NCBI RefSeq assembly: GCF_023515955.1
Contig: NZ_CP097322.1
Location: forward strand, 6,062,501 to 6,126,500
Length of the DNA stretch: 64,000 nt
Reading direction: 5' to 3'
DNA from: Streptomyces sp. RerS4
Lineage (GTDB): Bacteria > Actinomycetota > Actinomycetes > Streptomycetales > Streptomycetaceae
Notes under the pieces: model-generated
The model's database searches: none
What the model was told of the DNA's origin: nothing
What the model saw: the letters and a program-made list of their open reading frames with translations, nothing else
Shown: one piece after another, positions 1-40,633 of the stretch
How the letters are laid out: every line of letters starts with the position of its first letter
How positions within the stretch are numbered: the stretch's first letter is position 1
Made by a program: the position numbers and the translations under genes

Positions 1-15527
<15,527 letters not shown>

Positions 15528-15597
15528 CGCGGCGGCTCCGCCCCACCACCCCTTCCCACCACTCTGACTTTCTGGCTTCTGTACGAGGGATGCACGC

Positions 15598-32385
<16,788 letters not shown>

Positions 32386-32408
32386 GGGCGGCCGGAGCGG
32401 TGACACGA

Positions 32409-32447
32409 GGACAGGGCCCCACCCCCCGAGGGGGTGGGGCCCTGTCC
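32409..32447. terminator. Bidirectional hairpin terminator
   Basis: A perfect 18-bp stem (GGACAGGGCCCCACCCCC and its complement) with a 3-nt CGA loop. It lies between the stop of the final PKS and the end of the convergent acyltransferase gene, so it can stop transcription from both sides. Confidence 0.9.
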
Positions 32448-32477
32448 CGTCCGCTGCGGGCTGCCCGCTCGCGCCGC

Positions 32478-33506
32478 TCAGGCGCCGCGCCGCACGCGCG
32501 TCGCCCGGGACCGCTCCAGCGCGCGTTCGCGCTCGCGCTCGCGGGCCCGCTTCTTCGGCAGGCCCACCGCGTGCACCTCGAAGTTGTCCTTGGTGACGTC
32601 CAATCGGTGGAAGAGGTTGTCGGGGCCGGTCACGTACAGGGTGCCCACACCGAGCCCCTTGAGGGAGTCCACCATGCTCGGCCAGTGGATCGGCCGGTCG
32701 AAGGTGTCCAGCATCATCGTGCGCATCCCGGCGGCGTCGCGGATGACGCTGCCGTCGTGGTCGACGACCACGGGAAGGGAGGGGTCGGCGAACGTGTACG
32801 CGCCGAAGACCTCCTCCTCCGCCTTCGCGCGCAGCGCCGAGAACGCCGCCGCGTGCACGGGCGGCCGCATCGAGTACATGGAGTAGCCGCCGGCCGCGCT
32901 GATGCCGGCGTTGAGGGCGTCGAGGTCCTTCTCCCGTACGGACAGCATGTGGAAGCCCGCGTCGAGCCGGCCCGAGGAGTCGTACCAGGCGCCCCGGTCG
33001 TCGAACCCGGCGAGTATCTCGTCCAGCCGGTCCTGCGGGGTACGGACGAAGCAGTGGGTGACGACGTCCTCGTAGGCGCCCGCGAAGTACTCCTCCTCGC
33101 AACGGGCCAGCTCGGCGGTGAGTCGCACGACCTCGGGGAAGGACAGCGACCCGACGAAGGCGGCGGTCGCCTTCTGGCCGAAGCTCGGCCCGGCGCAGAC
33201 GGTCGGGGTGACGCCGAGGGTGTCCACGGCCCGGTCCGCCAGCGCCATCGAGTTCACCAGGAAGGCGATCTGGAAATCGACCGAATAGTCCTCTTCGGCG
33301 TCCCGGAAACGATCGAACACCGAATATCCGAGCACCTCGTCGGCCTCCGCCAGACGCACCCGCGCGTACGGGTCGAGCAGCAGGAATTTGCCGACCTCGG
33401 CGAACGACGCGGGACCCATTCCGGGGAATACGATCGCGGTCCCGGTACGCGGCTCTGAGGATTCGGTGGTGGGGGAGTCGGCCGTGTTCTCGGCGGGACG
33501 AGTCAT
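32478..33506 (-). CDS. Discrete acyl-CoA:ACP acyltransferase (probable starter-unit loader)
   Basis: A 342-residue free-standing acyltransferase of the FabD/PKS-AT fold. Seen: N-terminal TAIVFPGMGP (first AT motif), GPSFGQ with the nucleophilic Ser at the GxSxG position, and PPVHAAAF supplying the likely catalytic His. The GHSxGE motif is altered (GPSFGQ), and the HAFH and YASH extender signatures are absent, so ordinary malonyl loading is unlikely. In guanidino/amino-polyol polyketide clusters a discrete AT transfers the 4-guanidinobutyryl group from CoA to the loading ACP. The amine oxidase, CoA ligase and ureohydrolase nearby make that the best guess here. The C-terminus is an unusual Arg/Glu-rich tail. 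The start was set at the ATG at 33506 because upstream codons lack AT homology. It is the last gene of the - strand transporter operon, 118 bp after the permease. Confidence 0.82.
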   Translation of the reverse strand: MTRPAENTADSPTTESSEPRTGTAIVFPGMGPASFAEVGKFLLLDPYARVRLAEADEVLGYSVFDRFRDAEEDYSVDFQIAFLVNSMALADRAVDTLGVTPTVCAGPSFGQKATAAFVGSLSFPEVVRLTAELARCEEEYFAGAYEDVVTHCFVRTPQDRLDEILAGFDDRGAWYDSSGRLDAGFHMLSVREKDLDALNAGISAAGGYSMYSMRPPVHAAAFSALRAKAEEEVFGAYTFADPSLPVVVDHDGSVIRDAAGMRTMMLDTFDRPIHWPSMVDSLKGLGVGTLYVTGPDNLFHRLDVTKDNFEVHAVGLPKKRARERERERALERSRATRVRRGA

Positions 33507-33624
33507 GGTCAGTGAATACCTTTGCTTACGGAAACTGGACAGGCAGCGAGAAAGGCCTCGCACCCGGCCCGGTCGCGGTGCGCCGGTCCGGGCACGAGGC
33601 CGGAAGGGAGGGAAGGGACAGAGG

Positions 33625-34491
33625 TCAGTCCTGGGCCCTGCGGTGGAAGCCCTTGACGCCGATCGCCCCGAAGATCAGGATCGCCGCGGTCAGCGCCGCC
33701 ACGCACACCCACACCGGGATCGAGCCGGGGCCGCCGGGCGGCAGCAGCAGCGAGCGCAGGCCCTCGCTGACGTAGGTCAGCGGGTTGAAGGCGCACAGCA
33801 CCTGGAACCAGCGGACCTCCGCCAGGCCGTGCCACGGGAACTGGGTGCAGCCGGTGAACATCAGCGGGGTCAGCGTCACCGCGAAGACGATGCTGATGTG
33901 CCGCGGCGGGGCCAGCGTGCCGATGGTCAGACCCACCGTGCTGCCGGCGAGCGCGCCCATCAGGAGCACGCCCAGCGTGGCCGGGAAGTGGTCCATGGGC
34001 CACGAGGCGTGGTCGAGGACGAGGAAGCCCATCGGGATCATCAGCAGCGAGGCGACGATGCCGCGCAGCATGCCGAAGACGAGCTTCTCGACGGCCACCA
34101 GGAAGGTGGGGATCGGGGCCAGGAGGCGGTCCTCGATCTCCTTGCTCCAGGAGAAGTCGATGATCAGCGGGAGCGCCGTGTTCTGCAGGCTCACCAGGAA
34201 GGCGTTGAGCGCCACCACACCCGGCAGCAGCACCTGCTGGAAACCGCCGCCGGTGAAGCCGAGCTCGCCGAGGACCTTGCCGAAGACGAACAGGATGAAG
34301 AACGGCTCCACGAGCACCTGCGCCAGGAAGGTCGGCAGCTCGCGGCCCGTGACGAACACGTCCCGCCACAGGATGAAGAAGAACGTACGGGTCACCGAGC
34401 GGACGCCGGTGGGCGCGGGCCCCAGCTCCCGGGGGACGCCGGCGGCCGGGCCGGAGGCCGGTGCGGTGGCGGTGGAGGTGGCGGTGCTCAT
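33625..34491 (-). CDS. ABC transporter permease, DrrB/ABC-2 type
   Basis: A 288-residue integral membrane protein of the ABC-2 (DrrB) family, with about six predicted transmembrane helices after a short Ala/Thr-rich cytoplasmic N-terminus. The conserved ABC-2 core is visible (LQNTALPLIIDFSWSKEIEDR, then the GLAEVRWFQ and FNPLTYVSEGLR region). The ATG at 34491 overlaps the stop of the upstream ATPase gene as ATGA, so the two are translationally coupled. Together they should form a two-gene exporter, most likely for self-resistance to or secretion of the polyketide. Substrate is inferred from location only. Confidence 0.93.
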   Translation of the reverse strand: MSTATSTATAPASGPAAGVPRELGPAPTGVRSVTRTFFFILWRDVFVTGRELPTFLAQVLVEPFFILFVFGKVLGELGFTGGGFQQVLLPGVVALNAFLVSLQNTALPLIIDFSWSKEIEDRLLAPIPTFLVAVEKLVFGMLRGIVASLLMIPMGFLVLDHASWPMDHFPATLGVLLMGALAGSTVGLTIGTLAPPRHISIVFAVTLTPLMFTGCTQFPWHGLAEVRWFQVLCAFNPLTYVSEGLRSLLLPPGGPGSIPVWVCVAALTAAILIFGAIGVKGFHRRAQD

Positions 34492-35534
34492 CGCAGCTCC
34501 CGACCGGTCAGCGCGATGAAGACGTCCTCCAGTGTCGCGGTGCCCACTTTGATGTCCTTGATGTCGCAGTTCGCCGCCGCCAGGGTGGTGATGGCGGCCG
34601 GAAGCAGCGCGCCGGTCGGCGCGTCGCTGTAGAGGCGGAGCCGTACGGGCGCGTCCGCGTCGGCGGCGACATCGCCCGCCGCGCCGTCCGCCCCGTCCGC
34701 CCCGTCGCCCCCGCGCGGCGGCTCGACGCGTTCCACCCGCGTCACCGCCTCGATCTTCTCCAGCAGCCGGATGACGTCCACGGCCCCGCCGGCCTCCGCC
34801 GGCCGGACCGTGATCGTGCAGGCCGTGCCGCTCAGGCTCTCCATGAGGGCCTGCGGGGTGTCCAGGGCGAGCAGCCGGCCGTGGTCCACGATGCCGACGC
34901 GGTCGCACAGCCGGGCGGCCTCGTCCATGTCATGGGTGGTGAGCACGGTGGTCACCCCGCGCCCGCTCAGCTCGGACACCCGCTCGTGGATGAACAGCCG
35001 GGCCTGCGGGTCGAGTCCATTGGCGGGCTCGTCCAGGAAGAGGACATCGGGCCGGTGCATCAGCGCGCGGGCGATCATCACGCGCTGGGCCTGGCCGCCG
35101 GACAGTTGGTCACCGCGGTCCTTGCCGCGGTCGCCGAGGCCCACCCACTCCAGGCACTCGTCGGCGAGCCGGCGCCGTTCGGCCCGGCCCATGCCGTGGT
35201 AGCCGGCGTGGAAGGTCAGGTTCTGCCGCAGGGTGAGCGACTGGTCGAGGTTGTTGCGCTGCGGTACGACGGCGAAGGCCCGGCGGGCTTGGGCGGGATG
35301 GGCCACGACGTCCACGCCCTGGACGAACGCGCGCCCCGCCGTCGGGGCCACGCGGGTGGTGAGGATGCCGATGGTGGTGGTCTTGCCGGCTCCGTTGGGC
35401 CCCAGGAAGCCGAAGACCTCACCCCGGCGGACCGAGAAGCTCAGGTCGTCCACCGCCGGTCGGTCCCGATCCCGGTACCTCTTGACAAGTCCGTCGACCA
35501 CGACAGTGGATTCCACGGGTCGTTCAGGTTTCAT
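34488..35534 (-). CDS. ABC transporter ATP-binding protein, DrrA type
   Basis: A 348-residue ATPase. Walker A is GPNGAGKTTT, the Q-loop region is VPQRNNLDQSLT, the signature is LSGGQAQR, Walker B is VLFLDEP, and the H-loop is TTHDMDEA. The extra C-terminal domain of about 110 residues, interrupted by a Gly/Ala/Asp-rich low-complexity loop (GGDGADGADGAAG), is typical of DrrA-like drug-export ATPases. It energises the permease encoded downstream with an ATGA overlap. Transcription starts in the 297-bp gap shared with the divergent StrD-like gene. The ribosome binding site before the ATG at 35534 is weak (AGG at 6 nt). Confidence 0.95.
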   Translation of the reverse strand: MKPERPVESTVVVDGLVKRYRDRDRPAVDDLSFSVRRGEVFGFLGPNGAGKTTTIGILTTRVAPTAGRAFVQGVDVVAHPAQARRAFAVVPQRNNLDQSLTLRQNLTFHAGYHGMGRAERRRLADECLEWVGLGDRGKDRGDQLSGGQAQRVMIARALMHRPDVLFLDEPANGLDPQARLFIHERVSELSGRGVTTVLTTHDMDEAARLCDRVGIVDHGRLLALDTPQALMESLSGTACTITVRPAEAGGAVDVIRLLEKIEAVTRVERVEPPRGGDGADGADGAAGDVAADADAPVRLRLYSDAPTGALLPAAITTLAAANCDIKDIKVGTATLEDVFIALTGRELR

Positions 35535-35831
35535 TTATGCCTGCGAATCAAGCGGGACGCGACAACGGCGGCCGGGGGTCCGCGGGGGAAATATGGCGTG
35601 ACCGGCCGCGCGTCGGGCGCCGACTGAATGGGACACGGAAGTGATCGCGCCATGTCTAGCATGCGGGTTCGGCCGGCGGCCCGACCGGGGCCGGCTCTAG
35701 GGGCAATGCGCGAATGCTTAGGGGGGAATAGGGGTGATCACACATTGCCGCCGGGAAATATGCTCACCGCGTCACCGCGTGACCGCGCCGGACCATCTCC
35801 GTTCGCCTCACCGTTCCCGCGAGGAGACCCC
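35535..35831. other. Divergent intergenic region, exporter / StrD-like gene
   Basis: 297 bp without a gene. It is clearly lower in GC than its surroundings around 35700-35765 and holds three TAGGGG boxes on the + strand (annotated separately). I could not assign a convincing -10/-35 pair for the - strand exporter operon. Confidence 0.6.
35698..35764 (+). promoter_or_regulatory. TAGGGG boxes with candidate promoter for the StrD-like operon
   Basis: TAGGGGC at 35698, TAGGGGG at 35719 and TAGGGGT at 35729, followed exactly 23 nt later by TATGCT (35759-35764), a good -10 hexamer. The -35 (TGATCA) is poor, as expected for an activator-dependent promoter. The same box-N23-TANNNT layout occurs before the amine oxidase gene, and the 21-bp box spacing recurs at 45618. 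Binding of the cluster LAL regulator is inference. Confidence 0.55.
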
Positions 35832-36476
35832 GTGAAAGCACTCGTCCTGTCGGGGAGATCCGGCACCCGTCCGCGCCCCCTGCCCACCACCGCCGAAGGG
35901 CAGCCGCATCCGGAGGCCGGCACACCCGTCCTGTTCCACGTCCTCGAAGGCATCGCCGACGCGGGCATCCTCGACGTCGGCATCGTCCTCGGTGACGGCG
36001 CCGACGAGGTCCGGGCGGCCGTCGGTGACGGCGCCCGCTTCGGCGTCAGCGTCACCTACCTCCCACAGCGCAGGTCGCCGGGTCCGGCCCACGCCCTGCG
36101 CTGCGCGCGGGAGTGGCTGGGCGAGGACGACTTCGTGACGCACCCCGGCGACACCTTCGCCCTGGGCGGGATCGGCGAGCAGATGGAGGAGTTCCGCACC
36201 CGACGCCCGGCGGCGCAGGCGGTGGCGGACCGGCCCGGCGTGTACTTCTTCACCGACGCCGTCCACCGGGCCGTCGACGCCGCCCCGACCGCCGCCCGCG
36301 ACGCCTCCGACTTCCCGGACCTCCTGCGGTGGCTGGCCGAACAGGGCCAGGAGGTCGTCACCGGCGGCGCCCACACCACCGGCAGCGCCCCCATCACCGG
36401 CTGCGACCACCTCACCGGCTGCGACCACCTCACCGACAGTGCCGTCGACCACGGCAGGCCACAGACCCGTCCATGA
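35832..36476 (+). pseudogene. Decayed StrD/RmlA-like glucose-1-phosphate nucleotidyltransferase
   Basis: 214 codons from a GTG with GAGGAG 7 nt upstream. The first 120 residues follow the StrD-type nucleotidyltransferases (family about 355 residues) that make dTDP-glucose: KALVLSGRSGTRPRP, then a stretch matching the family around VGDGARFGVSVTYLPQ. Key features are lost. The signature GGSGTRLRP is GRSGTRPRP. The sugar-phosphate/nucleotide-binding lysine is Gly (codon 35898), and the second motif lysine is Thr. About 35 residues are missing between AAQAVAD and RPGVYFFTDAVH, and the C-terminal third is replaced by Gly/Thr/His-rich sequence containing an 18-bp tandem duplication. The frame is still open with a good ribosome binding site, so a short protein may be made, but it is very unlikely to be a working thymidylyltransferase. 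No other deoxysugar gene is in the window. Confidence 0.75.
36394..36435 (+). repeat. 18-bp tandem duplication in the StrD-like gene
   Basis: The 18-mer TCACCGGCTGCGACCACC occurs twice back to back (36394-36411, 36412-36429) and is followed by a partial third copy. It is in frame and produces a repeated TGCDHL peptide in the degenerate tail of the decayed nucleotidyltransferase. Confidence 0.9.
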
Positions 36477-36557
36477 AGGCCCTCCGCACGGGAGGCGCCG
36501 TTCGTATGCCCGACCACGAGTCGTCAGGGCACCACCCGATGCGGAGTTTCAGGGAGC

Positions 36558-37202
36558 ATGACCCATGCGCACAGCCGGCACCCCGCCGGGGAGACCACCC
36601 CCGACGAGGTCAGCCTGATCCAGATCCGGCAGCCCGCCGTTCCCAGCAGCTACCGGATGATCTGCTTCCCGAGCTCGCGGAACTCTCCGCTCTGCTACCT
36701 CGCGATGGCCGAATTGCTGCTCCCCACCGTGGAGTTGATCATCGTCCAGTACCCCTCCGCGCTCGCCGAGGAAGACCTCGACCCGGAGGCGGGCACGGAA
36801 CTGGTCGACAAGGTCTTCGAGGCCGTACGGGGCTGGGCCGACCGCCCGTTCGCCCTGTTCGGGCACCGTCTCGGGGCCGAACTGGCCTACGCGGTGGGCT
36901 GTCGGCTCGAACGCGAGACGTTCACCGCGCCCCTGACCCTCTTCGTCTCCGGGTGGACCGCACCCGGCCACCGCGGCAGCCTCGGACCGCCACCGCTCGA
37001 CTGCCGGGTCGTCGCCCTGGCGGCCCGGAACGACCCGCGCGCCACGCCGTCCGCCGTCCGGTCCTGGCGGCGCAGCACCTCCGGCCGGTTCGACCTGGAG
37101 GTCTTCCCCGGCGCCCAGGGATACCTGATGACCTACCGCCGGGAGGTGGTCAACATCGTCCACGACCAGCTGATCTCGCTCGGTGAAGCCGACCCCGACT
37201 GA
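36558..37202 (+). CDS. Type II thioesterase homologue lacking catalytic Ser and His
   Basis: A 214-residue protein with the overall plan of PKS/NRPS type II thioesterases (usually 240-260 residues), which remove stalled acyl groups from carrier proteins. The family LICFPHAGG start is ICFPSSRNS here. The nucleophile elbow GHSMGA is GHRLGA (Arg codon 36867). The catalytic His motif GGHFFL is GAQGYL (Gln codon 37116). The aspartate of the DP motif (NDPRATPSAV) and the SGRFDLEVFPG block are kept. Two of three triad residues are gone, so hydrolysis by the usual mechanism is not expected. It may be inactive or have a binding role. The start at 36558 has GGAG 11 nt upstream, plus AGGGAG too close to be ideal. 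It lies between the decayed StrD-like gene and the acyl-CoA ligase in a + strand group. Confidence 0.82.
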   Translation: MTHAHSRHPAGETTPDEVSLIQIRQPAVPSSYRMICFPSSRNSPLCYLAMAELLLPTVELIIVQYPSALAEEDLDPEAGTELVDKVFEAVRGWADRPFALFGHRLGAELAYAVGCRLERETFTAPLTLFVSGWTAPGHRGSLGPPPLDCRVVALAARNDPRATPSAVRSWRRSTSGRFDLEVFPGAQGYLMTYRREVVNIVHDQLISLGEADPD

Positions 37203-37318
37203 CCACCCCACCCCCGGTGAAGCTCGCGAATCCCGCGATCCACCCCATGAACGGGCCCGGCCCCGGCCCGGCGGACCGCACGCCGCCCGGCCGTGGCACG
37301 GCCCAGAGGAAGGACATT

Positions 37319-38737
37319 GTGCGACCGATGACCGCGAAGATATGTGCAGCCGACTCGGTACGGACCATCGAGGAGTTCGAACAGGACGCCCTGCGCGTGG
37401 CCGAGGCCATCCGCGAACGGGGCGTCGGCCTCGGCGACCGGGTCATGCTGAAGGCCGGCAACTCGGCGAGCTACGTGTGCGTGCTCTACGCGCTGATGCA
37501 CGTCGGCGCCTCGATCGTCCTCGTCGACCAGCAGGAACACCAGGAGGAGACCCGCCGCATCGCCGTACGCACCGGCGTGAAGGTCACCTTCGTCGACGAC
37601 GACACCCCCATCTACCCGGACGCCGACCCCATCCACCTCTACGAGCTGATGGTCGCCGTCACCGACCACGAGCCCGCCGCGTCCGCCCTGTCCTTCGACG
37701 CCTGGGGCGAGCTGCCCGACGGCCTCATCATGTGGACCTCCGGCTCCACCGGCTCCCCCAAGGGCGTGGTGAAGTCCGGTGCCTCGTTCCTGCGGAACCT
37801 CCGGCGCAACGCCGACCAGGTCGGGCACCGCCCCGACGACGTGCTGATGCCACTGCTGCCCTTCGCCCACCAGTACGGGCTGTCGATGGTGCTCATCGCC
37901 TACCTCACCCGCTGCTCCCTGGTGATCGCCCCCTACCGCCGGCTGGACCGCGCCCTGCGCATGGCCCGCGACGCCGGGGTGACCGTCATCGACGCGACCC
38001 CCTCCAGCTACCGCAGCATCCTCAGCCTGGTCACCCGTAAGCCCTCGTTGCGCGCCCACCTGGCCGACACCCGCATGTTCTGCGTCGGCGCGGCCCCGCT
38101 CGACGCACCGCTGGTCGAGAGTTACGTGACCGAGTTCGGCCTGCCGCTGCTCGACAGCTACGGCTCCACCGAGCTCGGCAACGTCGCCTTCGCCACCCTC
38201 GACAACCCGGTCGCCTGCGGCCGGGCCATGGAGGGCATCCGGCTGCGGATCGTCGACGAGGACGGCCGCGAGCTGCCGGCGGGGGAGACGGGCGAGATCC
38301 AGGTCGACACCCCCGACGCCCTCCAGGGCCAGGTGGCGGAGGACGGCGCCATCGTGCCCGCCCACGCCACCGGCTGGCAGGCCACCGGCGACCTCGGCCA
38401 CCTCGACGCCGACGCCAACCTGCACGTCCTCGGCCGCAAGTTCGCCGTCCACCGCATGGGTTACACCCTCTACCCCGAACTCATCGAACGGAAGGTGGCC
38501 GCCGAGGGCTGCCCCACCCGGATCGTCCCCCTGCCGGACGAACTGCGCGGCTCGCAGCTGGTGTTCTTCGTCGAGGACGAGGACATGCGCGAGGCCGGCC
38601 ACTGGCGCGAGCGCCTGTGCGGCCTGCTGCCGACCTACGAACAGCCCAACAAGGTCGTGGTGTTGGAGCAGTTCCCGCTGAACCGCAACGGCAAGCCCGA
38701 CAAGAAGGCGCTGGCGGCGCTCGCCGCCGACGCGTGA
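37319..38737 (+). CDS. Acyl-CoA ligase (AMP-forming), probable 4-guanidinobutyrate:CoA ligase
   Basis: A 472-residue ANL-superfamily enzyme that activates a carboxylic acid as acyl-AMP and then acyl-CoA. Seen: P-loop TSGSTGSPKG, DSYGSTELG (A5 motif), ATGDLG (A7), and the C-terminal catalytic lysine in NRNGKPDKKAL. The substrate cannot be read from the motifs. Beside an amine oxidase, a discrete AT and a ureohydrolase, it most likely activates 4-guanidinobutyrate (or 4-aminobutyrate) as PKS starter. The start was set at the GTG at 37319, with AGGAAGGA just upstream. The longer reading frame back to 37217 adds only low-complexity Pro/Gly sequence, and the ATG at 37328 is a second option. The gene is followed by a strong terminator and a convergent gene. 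Confidence 0.85.
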   Translation: MRPMTAKICAADSVRTIEEFEQDALRVAEAIRERGVGLGDRVMLKAGNSASYVCVLYALMHVGASIVLVDQQEHQEETRRIAVRTGVKVTFVDDDTPIYPDADPIHLYELMVAVTDHEPAASALSFDAWGELPDGLIMWTSGSTGSPKGVVKSGASFLRNLRRNADQVGHRPDDVLMPLLPFAHQYGLSMVLIAYLTRCSLVIAPYRRLDRALRMARDAGVTVIDATPSSYRSILSLVTRKPSLRAHLADTRMFCVGAAPLDAPLVESYVTEFGLPLLDSYGSTELGNVAFATLDNPVACGRAMEGIRLRIVDEDGRELPAGETGEIQVDTPDALQGQVAEDGAIVPAHATGWQATGDLGHLDADANLHVLGRKFAVHRMGYTLYPELIERKVAAEGCPTRIVPLPDELRGSQLVFFVEDEDMREAGHWRERLCGLLPTYEQPNKVVVLEQFPLNRNGKPDKKALAALAADA

Positions 38738-38755
38738 GGATCGAGAGCGCACCGT

Positions 38756-38789
38756 GAAGGCGCCCCCGCGACATCGCGGGGGCGCCTTC
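38756..38789. terminator. Bidirectional hairpin terminator
   Basis: A near-perfect stem of about 15 bp (GAAGGCGCCCCCGCG with its complement) around an ACAT loop, between the convergent acyl-CoA ligase and amine oxidase genes. The A-rich/T-rich ends of the stem suit termination in both directions. Confidence 0.88.
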
Positions 38790-38827
38790 GTGTGCGTGGC
38801 TCGCGCGCGCCGCTCGGACGTCTCGGG

Positions 38828-40489
38828 TCAGTGGTCGTAGGGGAGTTCGACGGGCGCCAGCGCGTCGAAGAGGTCACCCGGGCCGGGGTTGTCCGGGTGG
38901 CTCGACCCGCCCAGGTGGTCCACGACCCCCCACACCGCGTTGAGCGCCGTGGTGACGGCGCCCTCCGCGAACCCGCCCGTCCACGACACGTCGTCGCCGC
39001 ACAGGAAGAAGCCGCGCTCCCCGGCGGGCAGCCCGCGCTGCATGAACTGCGTGAACAGCCGGCGCTGGTAGCGGTACTGGCCCGGCAGGTTCGCCTTGAA
39101 GGCGCCCATGAAGTGCGGTTCCGTCTCCCAGGTGATGGTCAGCGGTTCACCGATCACGTGCGCGCGGATGTCCAGCCCGGGATAGATCGCCGCGAGCTTG
39201 CCCAGCAACGCGTCCAACCGCTCCTCGGGGCTCAGCGTGGCCATCTTCAGCGAGTCGTCGTTCCACGTGTACGACAGGCACATCACGCCCGGCCGGTCCG
39301 GGCCGTCGTCGAAGAGGTAGACCCCGCGCGGCATCCGGTCGGTGAGCGTCATGCTCATCACCGGCATCCCCGTGTCCGGGTCCACGTCGTTCCAAAACGG
39401 CCGGTCGGTGAGGACGAACAGCTTGGACGAGCCCATGTAGTGGGTCCGCTCCACCGCCGTCCACAGCGGCGCGCTGAGCAGCGCCGGATCGGCCTCCACC
39501 CGGTTCAGCAGCGTCCACACGTGCGGGGTGTACACCACGGCCGGGAACCGGTCCACGCGCCCCTCGGTGTCGGTGACGACGAACCCCGCCCCCTCCCGGG
39601 AGACGGCACGCACCCCCGGCCGCGCCGCCCCGCCGTGCAGCGAGGCCAGCGAGGTGTCCTCGGGCCAGTGCGCGCCATCGCGCGGCCGGTGCTCCCACAG
39701 CCCGCGCGGCACCTGCTGGGAACCGCCTAGGACGGCCATCTGGTGGTCGTCGGCCTCGGTGTAGACCACGCGCAGGATCTCCAGCAGCGAGTTCGGGAAG
39801 TCGGTGTCCCAGCCGCCCGTGCCGAAGCCCACCTGCCCGAAGATCTCCCGGTGCCGGAACGAGCGGAACGCCGAGCTGGTGGCGAGGAATCCGTGGAAGG
39901 ACTGGTCGTCGAACTCCCGCACCAACCGGTCCCAGACGTGCTTGAGCGTCTCGACGTCGCGCCGCCGCACGGCGTCGCGCATCGTGGCCAGCTCCGCCCG
40001 CTCCTGGAGCGCCTTCTCCCAGGCGGCGGCCACCTCCTGGTAGACGTCCGGGAGTTCGTCGGCGTCGCGCACGGTGTGGCGTACGCCGCCCAGGTCGATG
40101 AGGGTGCTCGGGGTGTGCGGGGCCAGCGGGTTGGGGAAGGGGCTGGTCCGCAGCTCCAGCAGGTCGATGTAGTGGAACAGCGCGCGGGCCGACCGCGGGA
40201 AGCGCATCGCGCCCATTTCCGCGACACAGTCGGGCCGGCCCGGGAAGGCCACCGAGCGCATCCGGCCGCCGAGTTGGTCGGCCTCGTAGAGGACCGGGCG
40301 CAGGCCCAGCCGCATCAGTTCGTAGGCGGCGGTCAGCCCTGCCATCCCGCCGCCCACCACGGCCACCGGCGTGCCGGCGCGGGCGGGCGGCAGGGAGCCC
40401 AGGCCCGCCGGATGGCGCAGCCAGCCGTCGTAGGAGAACGGGAAGTCCGGCACGAGCATGGTGGTGGGAGCCGGGCTTGCTGATGTCAT
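38828..40489 (-). CDS. FAD-dependent amine oxidase, probable arginine oxidative decarboxylase
   Basis: A 553-residue flavin amine oxidase of the tryptophan/lysine/arginine 2-monooxygenase group. Seen: a Rossmann dinucleotide-binding motif (VAVVGGGMAGLTAAYEL, then E and GGRMRS) at residues 40-75, the AEMGAMRFP FAD motif, and a C-terminal FAD-binding block (GFFLCGDDVSWTGGFAEGA). Relatives turn an L-amino acid into the chain-shortened amide by oxidative decarboxylation. From arginine this gives 4-guanidinobutyramide, the first step towards a guanidinobutyryl starter. Substrate is inferred from the neighbourhood. The start is the ATG at 40489, with GAGAGG 8 nt upstream. A longer frame to 40597 adds Pro/Arg-rich sequence without homology. 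It has its own candidate promoter with a TAGGGGT box. Confidence 0.87.
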   Translation of the reverse strand: MTSASPAPTTMLVPDFPFSYDGWLRHPAGLGSLPPARAGTPVAVVGGGMAGLTAAYELMRLGLRPVLYEADQLGGRMRSVAFPGRPDCVAEMGAMRFPRSARALFHYIDLLELRTSPFPNPLAPHTPSTLIDLGGVRHTVRDADELPDVYQEVAAAWEKALQERAELATMRDAVRRRDVETLKHVWDRLVREFDDQSFHGFLATSSAFRSFRHREIFGQVGFGTGGWDTDFPNSLLEILRVVYTEADDHQMAVLGGSQQVPRGLWEHRPRDGAHWPEDTSLASLHGGAARPGVRAVSREGAGFVVTDTEGRVDRFPAVVYTPHVWTLLNRVEADPALLSAPLWTAVERTHYMGSSKLFVLTDRPFWNDVDPDTGMPVMSMTLTDRMPRGVYLFDDGPDRPGVMCLSYTWNDDSLKMATLSPEERLDALLGKLAAIYPGLDIRAHVIGEPLTITWETEPHFMGAFKANLPGQYRYQRRLFTQFMQRGLPAGERGFFLCGDDVSWTGGFAEGAVTTALNAVWGVVDHLGGSSHPDNPGPGDLFDALAPVELPYDH

Positions 40490-40633
40490 CTGGAGTACCT
40501 CTCGGGCCGGTGCGACATCGCTTCCAGGGGAACCGGAGCGAGCCGGGCGCAGCCGGGGACGCGGCATCGCGGCGGGCCCGGACGGCGGGAGAGTCACGCG
40601 CCGTACGCCGTGCGCACTCGGTCCGGTCCTCGC

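Noticed and set aside
15528..15597. Separate promoter between the two PKS genes
   Set aside because: Only 70 bp, with no -10/-35 pair and no TAGGGG box. The genes are most simply one operon.
35628..35831. ATG at 35628 as start of the StrD-like gene
   Set aside because: It would translate through the TAGGGG boxes. StrD homology begins at the GTG at 35832, which has a GAGGAG ribosome binding site.
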